Source: Winogradskya humida
Lineage (GTDB): Bacteria > Actinomycetota > Actinomycetes > Mycobacteriales > Micromonosporaceae
Length of the DNA: 63,685 nucleotides
Direction of reading: 5' to 3'
Assembly: GCF_016862215.1 (NCBI RefSeq)
Contig: NZ_BOMN01000147.1
Span: forward strand, 1 to 63,685
Below, one piece after another: positions 58,436-63,685 of this stretch. Below the pieces are notes generated by a model. It made no database searches. It worked only from the letters and a program-made list of their open reading frames with translations, and was not told where the DNA came from. A program made the translations under genes and the position numbers. Numbering within the stretch: position 1 is the stretch's first letter; each line of letters starts with the position of its first letter.

Positions 58436-59568
58436 GCAGCTCGGGACAGATAGGCGGGTCTGGACAGCGGGGCGGGTCTGGACAGCGGGGCGAGTCTGGG
58501 CAGCGGGGCGAGTCTGGGCAGCGGGGCGGGTCTGGGCAGCGGGGCGGGTCTGGGCAACGGGGTGGGTCTGGGCGGCGGGGTGAGTCTGGGCGGCGCAATG
58601 AGCCCGGACGGATCCGTGGGTCTTGGCGGCGCAGCGTGTCTTGGCGGCGCAGCGGGTTTGGCCGGATCGGCGGGGCTGGGCGGCGCAGCGGGTTTGGCCG
58701 GATCGGCGGGGCTGGGCGGCGGAGTGGGTCCGGGCTGCGCGGCGGGTCTGGGCGGCGGTGGGGTGTGAACACGCTGGCGGCGGGCTTCTGCGTGGTGTGG
58801 ATCTTCCCGGTTTATTGGATGGTCAACACGGCGTTCAAGACCCGGCCCGAGGTGATGACGCCGACGCCGCACTTCGCCCCGGCACATCCCACGCTGGACA
58901 ATTTCGTCAACGCCGTCACTCAGGAGCAGTTCCTTACGAACCTGCGCAACAGCGCCATCGTGGTCGCCGCGACCGTGGTGGCGTCGATCGCGCTGGGCAT
59001 CTTCGCGGCGGCGGCGCTGTCCCGCTTCCGGTTCCCCGGCCGGCGCACGATCATGGTCGTCATCCTCGCGGTGCAGATGCTGCCCGGCACCGCGCTGCTG
59101 ATCCCGATGTTCGTCATGTTCAACAGCCTCAACCTGCTCGGGACCTACCTTGCGCTGGTACTCGCCTACGTGGCCACGGTCCTCCCGTTCTCGATCTGGG
59201 TGATGCGCGGCTTCTTCATCGCGATCCCGGCCGAGATCGAGGAGGCCGCACAGATCGACGGCGCGTCCACCTGGCGCGTACTCGTCAGCGTCCTGTTCCC
59301 GCTCGTCGCCCCCGGCGTCATCTCGACCAGCATCTTCGCGTTCATCGCCGCGTGGAACGACTACCTGTTCGCCTACACGTTCATGCAGGACGAGAGCCGC
59401 TACACACTGCCGGTATGGCTGGCGTCGTTCACCAACCCCGTCACCGGCACCGACTTCGGCGGGCAGATGGCAGCCTCGGTGCTGTTCTCCGTACCCGTCG
59501 TCGTCTTCTTCCTCATCGTTCAGCGCAACCTGGTCGCCGGCATGTCCGCCGGCGCAGTGAAGGGCTAG
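58432..59568 (+). CDS. Sugar ABC permease 2 (DasC-like) with an Arg/Gly-rich repeat extension
   Basis: 378 aa from GTG 58432 (GTGA overlap with permease 1). Residues 4-111 are eighteen hexapeptides of type SG(Q/R)RG(G/E). The permease core begins VNTLAAGFCVVWIFPVYWMVNTAFK at an in-frame GTG (58765), which could be the true start, leaving the array noncoding. EAA loop PAEIEEAAQIDGASTWRVLVSVLFPLVAPG. Core length (about 268 aa) is normal for CUT1 permeases, so the extension is an addition. Confidence 0.88.
   Translation: MSSSGQIGGSGQRGGSGQRGESGQRGESGQRGGSGQRGGSGQRGGSGRRGESGRRNEPGRIRGSWRRSVSWRRSGFGRIGGAGRRSGFGRIGGAGRRSGSGLRGGSGRRWGVNTLAAGFCVVWIFPVYWMVNTAFKTRPEVMTPTPHFAPAHPTLDNFVNAVTQEQFLTNLRNSAIVVAATVVASIALGIFAAAALSRFRFPGRRTIMVVILAVQMLPGTALLIPMFVMFNSLNLLGTYLALVLAYVATVLPFSIWVMRGFFIAIPAEIEEAAQIDGASTWRVLVSVLFPLVAPGVISTSIFAFIAAWNDYLFAYTFMQDESRYTLPVWLASFTNPVTGTDFGGQMAASVLFSVPVVVFFLIVQRNLVAGMSAGAVKG
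58441..58764 (+). repeat. Eighteen 18-bp units at the permease 2 start
   Basis: 18 x 18 bp without any indel, from nine bases after the GTG to the base before the alternative GTG at 58765. Early units TCTGGACAGCGGGGCGGG type (SGQRGG); later ones form a 36-bp higher-order repeat (FGRIGG + AGRRSG, twice). All stay in frame with no stop. Confidence 0.9.
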
Positions 59569-59572
59569 GCCC

Positions 59573-61387
59573 GTGATCCCCCGTCCTGTCACCACCATCC
59601 CCGGCACGGGCGAACTCGTCCTCGACCGCAGCACCACCCTCACCGCACCCGCCGAGCTGACCGCCGTCCTGACCTGGCTGCAGGGTGCCCTACGCCCGGC
59701 AACCGGCCTGCCCCTGCGCGAAACTGGCCTGCCCCTGCGCGAGGCTGGCCTGCCCCTGCGCGAGGCTGAGTTGTCTGTGGGCGAGACCAGCCTGCCGCTG
59801 CGTGAGGCTGGCCTGCCGCTGCGCGAGGCTGAGTTGTCTGTTGGCGAGACCGGTCTGCCCATGGGCGAGAGCGGGCTGGTTGAGGCGTTTCCGCGGAATC
59901 CGCAGGATTCTGGCGGGGCTACGGAATTGGCGGCCGGGTCTGCGCTGGCCACCATCACCTTGGAACTCGACACCAGCCTTGGTGCTGAGGCCTACCGGCT
60001 GCGGGTGACCCCCGAAGCCGCCACGATCAGCGCCGGTGACGCGGCCGGGGCGTTCTACGGCTGCCAGTCGCTCCTGCAGTTGTTGCCGCCGGCGATCCAC
60101 CGCCGCGCGCCCGTGGCCGGGCAACGCTGGGCGCTACCCGCTGTGGAAATCCACGACGCCCCCCGGTTCGTCTGGCGCGGGGCGATGCTCGATGTCGCGC
60201 GGCACTTCATGCCCAAGCACGACGTTCTGCGGTTCATCGACCTGATGGCGCTGCACCGCCTCAACACGCTGCACTGGCACCTCACCGACGACCAGGGCTG
60301 GCGCGTCGAGATCCGCCGTTATCCCCGGCTGACCGACGTCGGCGCGTGGCGGCACGAGAGCCAGGTCGGTGCCGCACGGGACGCACCCACGGACGGCCGT
60401 CCGCACGGCGGGTTCTACACCCAGGACGACATTCGCGAGATCGTGGCGTACGCCGCTCTGCGCCACATCACCATCGTTCCCGAGATCGAGTCGCCGGGGC
60501 ACGTGCAGGCCGCGCTGGCCGCGTACCCCCAGCTTGGGGTCTCTGGTCGGCAGTTGGAGGTCTTCACCCGCTGGGGCGTGAACCCGAACGTCCTCAACGT
60601 CGAGGAATCCACCGTCGACTTCTTCACCGGCGTCCTGGACGAGGTGCTGGAGCTCTTCCCGTCGCGCTACATCGGCGTCGGCGGCGACGAATGCCCCAAG
60701 GACCAGTGGCGTGCCGACCCTCGCACCCAGCAGCGGATGGCCGAGCTCGGGATCAGCACCGAGGAGGGCCTGCAGGCATGGTTCATCCGGCGCCTCGACG
60801 ATCACCTGACCGCCGCGGGGCGCCGCCTGTTCGGCTGGGACGAGATTCTCGAGGGCGACGTGGCCCCGGGCGCCACCATCGCTTCCTGGCGCGGCATGAC
60901 CGGCGCGGTCTCCGCCGCCCGCCGCGGCCACGACGTCGTCGCCTGCCCCGATGACCTTGTCTACCTCGACTATCGCCAGTCCGAATCGGCCGACGAACCC
61001 ATCCCGGTCTCCATCCCGTTGACCGTCGAGGATGTCTACGCCTTCGACCCGGTTCCCCCGGAACTGACCCCCGCCGAGGCCCGCCACATCCTGGGCGGCC
61101 AGGCCAACATCTGGACCGAGCATGCCGACTCACCCCGCACGGTCGACTACCTGGCCTTCCCCCGCCTGTGCGCGGTCGCGGAAGCGCTGTGGAGCCCCGC
61201 CGGACGCGACTACCCCGACTTCGCCCAGCGCCTGCAGCAACACCTGGCCCGCCTCGACGCACTCGGCGTGGAGTACCGGCACGCGGACGGTCCCCGCCCC
61301 TGGCAGCGCCGCCCCGGCATCCCCGGCCGCCCCGACACCCGCGAACAGCGCGCCGCCCACATTGCACACCTCGTCTCGAACATCTGA
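59573..61387 (+). CDS. GH20 beta-N-acetylhexosaminidase, cytoplasmic
   Basis: 604 aa, GTG start, 4 bp after permease 2. No signal peptide. N-terminal GH20b-like domain (1 to about 195) interrupted by an in-frame heptapeptide array (residues about 45-100). Catalytic barrel: LNTLHWHLTDDQGWRVEIRRYPRLTDVGAW, IVPEIESPGHVQAALAAYPQLG, catalytic Asp-Glu in RYIGVGGDECPKDQW, GWDEILEGDVAPGATIASW, and LGGQANIWTEHADSP. It would split imported GlcNAc oligomers to GlcNAc inside the cell for the kinase. Confidence 0.93.
   Translation: MIPRPVTTIPGTGELVLDRSTTLTAPAELTAVLTWLQGALRPATGLPLRETGLPLREAGLPLREAELSVGETSLPLREAGLPLREAELSVGETGLPMGESGLVEAFPRNPQDSGGATELAAGSALATITLELDTSLGAEAYRLRVTPEAATISAGDAAGAFYGCQSLLQLLPPAIHRRAPVAGQRWALPAVEIHDAPRFVWRGAMLDVARHFMPKHDVLRFIDLMALHRLNTLHWHLTDDQGWRVEIRRYPRLTDVGAWRHESQVGAARDAPTDGRPHGGFYTQDDIREIVAYAALRHITIVPEIESPGHVQAALAAYPQLGVSGRQLEVFTRWGVNPNVLNVEESTVDFFTGVLDEVLELFPSRYIGVGGDECPKDQWRADPRTQQRMAELGISTEEGLQAWFIRRLDDHLTAAGRRLFGWDEILEGDVAPGATIASWRGMTGAVSAARRGHDVVACPDDLVYLDYRQSESADEPIPVSIPLTVEDVYAFDPVPPELTPAEARHILGGQANIWTEHADSPRTVDYLAFPRLCAVAEALWSPAGRDYPDFAQRLQQHLARLDALGVEYRHADGPRPWQRRPGIPGRPDTREQRAAHIAHLVSNI
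59705..59872 (+). repeat. Eight 21-bp units in the GH20 N-terminal domain
   Basis: In-frame 21-bp units from 59705 to 59872 encode heptapeptides: GLPLRET, GLPLREA, GLPLREA, ELSVGET, SLPLREA, GLPLREA, ELSVGET, GLPMGES. They interrupt a domain that is otherwise conserved (TELAAGSALATITLELD follows). Confidence 0.88.
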
Positions 61388-61454
61388 GTACACCCCCGCG
61401 GCGTCGTGTAGCGAGCATTGAGGTGCTCGGTGGGGAGATGCCGACGTGGGGTGG

Positions 61455-62792
61455 TTATTGGCGTTGGTGGTAGAGGTTTCGCTGGGGTTGTTGGTTGGGG
61501 TCGATGTCAGGTGGTGGGATGAACTCGGGTCGTCGGTCGGGTCCGAGGCGGATTTGCCAGCCTGCGGTGGGGTTGTGGATGAGTTGGTGGTGCTGGCGGC
61601 AGAGTAGGGCCAGATTGTCCAGGTTGGTGGGGCCGCCGTCTGCCCAATGCCACAGGTGATGGCCGTCGGTCCATCGCGGGGGCCGATCGCACCCTGGGAA
61701 GGTGCATCCTTTGTCGCGGATGTGGAGGGTGCGGCGGATGGCTCCGGTGGCGTTACGTCGGCGGCGGCCGGCGTTGAGGATTTGGCCTTGTCCGCTGAGG
61801 ATGATGGGCAGGATGCGGGCGTCGCAGGCCAGTCGCCGGGTTGTTTCGGGTGAGAGGCGTTGGCCGGTGTCGGTGGTGCCGGTGCCGAGGGTTTGGGTGA
61901 GTGGGTCGTAGGCGACGGTGACTGATAGTTGGGGTGGTTCGCCGCCGTCGATGGGGAGTTCGGTGGTGCGTAGTGCCAGGCGGCAGATGTCGGTCAGGGC
62001 ATCCACGCGTTGCTGGGCGGGGGTTCGGTTGTCTTTCGGGTCGGGTTGGCACAGTGGGTGCAGGGCGGCGTGGACGATGGCGGCGTCTTCGGCGCCGAGT
62101 AGGCCGGAGATTCGGACCATGCCGTGCAGGGGCATGGACAGGGTGAGGCCGCGTCGTTGCTGGGCGCGGGCTTCCTGTCGGGTGAGGGCGGCTTGGTCGG
62201 CGTGGTCGGCGAGTTCGGGGGCGACGTGGTCGAGGATGCGTTCCCCGACGCGCCTGAGTTGGTAGGCGGGTAGTTGCCCGGCGAGGTCGATCATTGCTTG
62301 TGAGGCGTTCTGGATGATTTGGGTGCTGTCGACGGGGCCGTTGAGGCTGGCGAGGTTGTCGGGGATCGCGTGGAGAGTTGAGGCGATCACGGTGGCTTGG
62401 CGGACGTCGGCCTGACCGTCTAGGACGACCTGTTGGATGCTTGGGTCGTGTATGGCGGTGGCGTGGGTGACGAGGTCCCGGGCTGGTTGCGGGTCGAGTA
62501 GTAGCAGGGAACGCAGCCACCCTGCGGTGGAGCGATGTCCTTGCTCAGCGGGGATGCCACGGTCGGCGGCCTCCTGCACCAGTCGTGCCTGTAACACCAG
62601 CACGGCCTGTTCCGCCCGTCGCGCCAATCGCAGCGCATCGGCTAGCGAGGCGTCGGTCAGCTGCCACAGCGGGGCTGCGGCGAGGACCGCCGCGTCGTCA
62701 CCGAGTTGCTGCACCTGGGCCAACATGAGCACGATTTTCGACCGGGGGTACGACATTTTTCGCCGCCGCTGAGCGACCAAGGAGATCGACAT
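61455..62792 (-). CDS. DUF222/13E12-type HNH endonuclease-domain protein
   Basis: 445 aa from ATG 62792 (ATGs 36 and 66 bases later are alternatives). DUF222 region (about 25-330: ALRLARRAEQAVLVLQARLV, WLRSLLLLDPQPARDLV, RQEARAQQRRGLTLSMP), then an HNH domain: CTFPGCDRPPRWTDGHHLWHWADGGPTNLDNLALLCRQHHQLIHN. These 13E12-repeat proteins are abundant in actinobacteria and often mobile or multi-copy; their role is not settled. No flanking repeats or intron-like structures are seen here. Confidence 0.88.
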   Translation of the reverse strand: MSISLVAQRRRKMSYPRSKIVLMLAQVQQLGDDAAVLAAAPLWQLTDASLADALRLARRAEQAVLVLQARLVQEAADRGIPAEQGHRSTAGWLRSLLLLDPQPARDLVTHATAIHDPSIQQVVLDGQADVRQATVIASTLHAIPDNLASLNGPVDSTQIIQNASQAMIDLAGQLPAYQLRRVGERILDHVAPELADHADQAALTRQEARAQQRRGLTLSMPLHGMVRISGLLGAEDAAIVHAALHPLCQPDPKDNRTPAQQRVDALTDICRLALRTTELPIDGGEPPQLSVTVAYDPLTQTLGTGTTDTGQRLSPETTRRLACDARILPIILSGQGQILNAGRRRRNATGAIRRTLHIRDKGCTFPGCDRPPRWTDGHHLWHWADGGPTNLDNLALLCRQHHQLIHNPTAGWQIRLGPDRRPEFIPPPDIDPNQQPQRNLYHQRQ

Positions 62793-62812
62793 CCACCATC
62801 TGAAACCGTGGC

Positions 62813-63433
62813 TCAGGGAGTGGTCGTTTGGATGGCGTGGCCGTATTCCTGGGACAGGGCGGTCAGTTCGGGTTCGCCGTAATGGGTGACCAGGGCGGTG
62901 AAGGTGGCTTCTTTGCCGGGACCGAAGCGGCGGGCGGTGGTGGCGTACGTGGAGGCGGTGAGGAAGGTGGGGGGCGTTTTCTTGCTGTGGAACTTGTCGG
63001 CGTACATGACGAGTTGTTCTTCGGGGGTTCGGGGTTGGTAGTCGCCTGGGGGGAGGGGGAGGTGCTGGCGGGTGATGTCGTCCTGGGTGAGGCCGACGCC
63101 GGTGTGGCAGGAGCAGAAGCGGCAGAGTCCTTCGGGGAGGCCTTCGGTGCGGAGCATTTCGTGGCCCAGGATGCCGTGGCGGATGTAGTTGGCGTGGTCG
63201 AGGGTGCCTTCGGGGGTGTAGAGGGCGTAGACGCCGATGTCGTGCAGGAGGCAGCCGGCTCGGACCAGGGCGGGGTCGAGGTCAAGGTCGAGATTGGGGG
63301 AAGGTGCGGCGAGGAGCTGTTCGGCTATCCGGCAGACGATTTCGCAGTGGGTGAGTACCGAGGTCAGGGCTTGCGGGGTGGGGGCGAGGCGTTCGTGGAG
63401 GGCGCGGATCTCGCTGTCCGTGGGGATGTGCAT
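62813..63433 (-). CDS. HD-domain phosphohydrolase-like protein
   Basis: 206 aa. HD-domain residues: HCEIVCRIAEQLL, then AGCLLHDIGVYAL (the HD pair), HANYIRHGILGHEML, and CRFCSCHTGVG. A C-terminal YADKFHSK motif with Asp completes the metal site pattern. Similar proteins are annotated as HD-domain hydrolases of nucleotides. It lies 20 bp after the start side of the HNH gene, both on the minus strand, and 12 bp after the histidine-kinase tail. Confidence 0.85.
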   Translation of the reverse strand: MHIPTDSEIRALHERLAPTPQALTSVLTHCEIVCRIAEQLLAAPSPNLDLDLDPALVRAGCLLHDIGVYALYTPEGTLDHANYIRHGILGHEMLRTEGLPEGLCRFCSCHTGVGLTQDDITRQHLPLPPGDYQPRTPEEQLVMYADKFHSKKTPPTFLTASTYATTARRFGPGKEATFTALVTHYGEPELTALSQEYGHAIQTTTP

Positions 63434-63445
63434 CAGAGGATTTGA

Positions 63446-63565
63446 TCAGGTGGGGGTGCCGGGGCTCGTGGTGGGCAGGGCGATGATCATGGTGAGGCCG
63501 CCGCCGGGGGTTTCTTCCGGGGTCAGGGTGCCGTGCATGGCTTCGGTCAGGCCGCGGGACAGGGC
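63446..63565 (-). pseudogene. C-terminal tail of a KdpD-like sensor histidine kinase
   Basis: The last 36-40 residues (LSRGLTEAMHGTLTPEETPGG then GLTMIIALPTTSPGTPT) are a typical HATPase G2 box and C-terminus of KdpD-type kinases. Directly upstream the frame changes: the sequence TLADAAQLSSLADE in another frame is not histidine kinase. So a deletion or frameshift lies near 63570, or the gene is a chimera. The window edge (63685) hides the rest. Confidence 0.5.
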
Positions 63566-63685
63566 CTTCCGGGGTCTCGTCGGCGAGGCTGGACAGCTGG
63601 GCGGCGTCCGCGAGGGTTGCCACCGTGACACCGTCGACCGCGACGAACTCGGCGGCCTGCCGGTTGCCCAGCGTGATGGTGCCGG

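Noticed and set aside
61455..62792. HNH protein as part of a mobile intron or phage
   Set aside because: No intron structure, flanking repeat or phage gene; 13E12-type HNH proteins are common stand-alone genes in actinobacteria.
1..63685. tRNA or rRNA genes
   Set aside because: I found no T-loop GGTTCGAAT-type sequence with matching stems, and no rRNA-like conserved runs. A covariance search would be more reliable.

Overview
The window is high-GC actinobacterial DNA. A Micromonosporaceae-like host (Actinoplanes or a relative) is my inference, from the GTG/TTG start codons, a complete conservon operon, a chito-oligosaccharide ABC operon without its own ATPase, and many secreted carbohydrate-active proteins. 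I see no rRNA, tRNA, CRISPR array, insertion sequence or phage structural gene.

Layout. 0-5 kb: membrane-anchored hypothetical, S66 LD-carboxypeptidase, secreted rhamnogalacturonan acetylesterase behind a LacI-type operator, YibE/F membrane protein, and a two-repeat membrane-anchored protein. 4.8-10.9 kb: a conservon (cvnA-B-C-D) flanked by two paralogous glycine-betaine-type binding lipoproteins with no permease or ATPase. 11.1-12.9 kb: an operator-like palindrome, a possible 50-aa ORF, and two decayed genes. 12.9-20.0 kb: one minus-strand locus with a small ORF, acetyltransferase, two flavin monooxygenases, a polar-amino-acid-type ABC importer and an MFS exporter. 20.1-24.7 kb: unrelated metabolic genes. 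24.6-36.5 kb: a tightly packed minus-strand operon (acyl-CoA-dehydrogenase-like monooxygenase, SBP, two permeases, two micro-ORFs, double ATPase, ketopantoate-reductase-like enzyme, heterodimeric ABC exporter, luciferase-like monooxygenase). 36.7-40.3 kb: a third ABC importer and a frameshifted DUF1684 gene. 40.3-47.1 kb: SDR relic, subtilase, epimerase-like protein, SprT-like protein, Tat-exported glycosidase, aldo/keto reductase and a broken quinone reductase. 47.2-54.9 kb: large FtsX-type permease, LPVTG-anchored PKD protein, sulfatase, hydrolase, membrane protein and serine hydrolase. 55.0-61.4 kb: GlcNAc-kinase-like gene divergent from a das-like operon (SBP, two permeases, GH20). 61.4-63.7 kb: 13E12-type HNH protein, HD protein, and a histidine-kinase tail at the window edge.

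How the parts fit. The three importer/monooxygenase loci between 12.9 and 40.3 kb look like scavenging of organosulfur or similar heteroatom compounds: take up, oxidise with FMN-dependent enzymes, export by-products. A shared 17-bp inverted repeat (CCTAY-N7-RTAGG, two sites degenerate) lies before five of these transcription units and suggests one regulator.

Most unusual features. (1) Two independent chains of micro-ORFs, each joined to the next by an ATGA stop/start overlap and ending at a real gene start (31682-31764 and 55939-56000). (2) Tandem arrays with units mostly in multiples of 3 bp (15, 18, 21, 36 bp) at or within gene boundaries, including an uninterrupted 18 x 18-bp array at the start of a sugar permease. 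Several genes are broken (nonsense or frameshift), so parts of the window are decaying.
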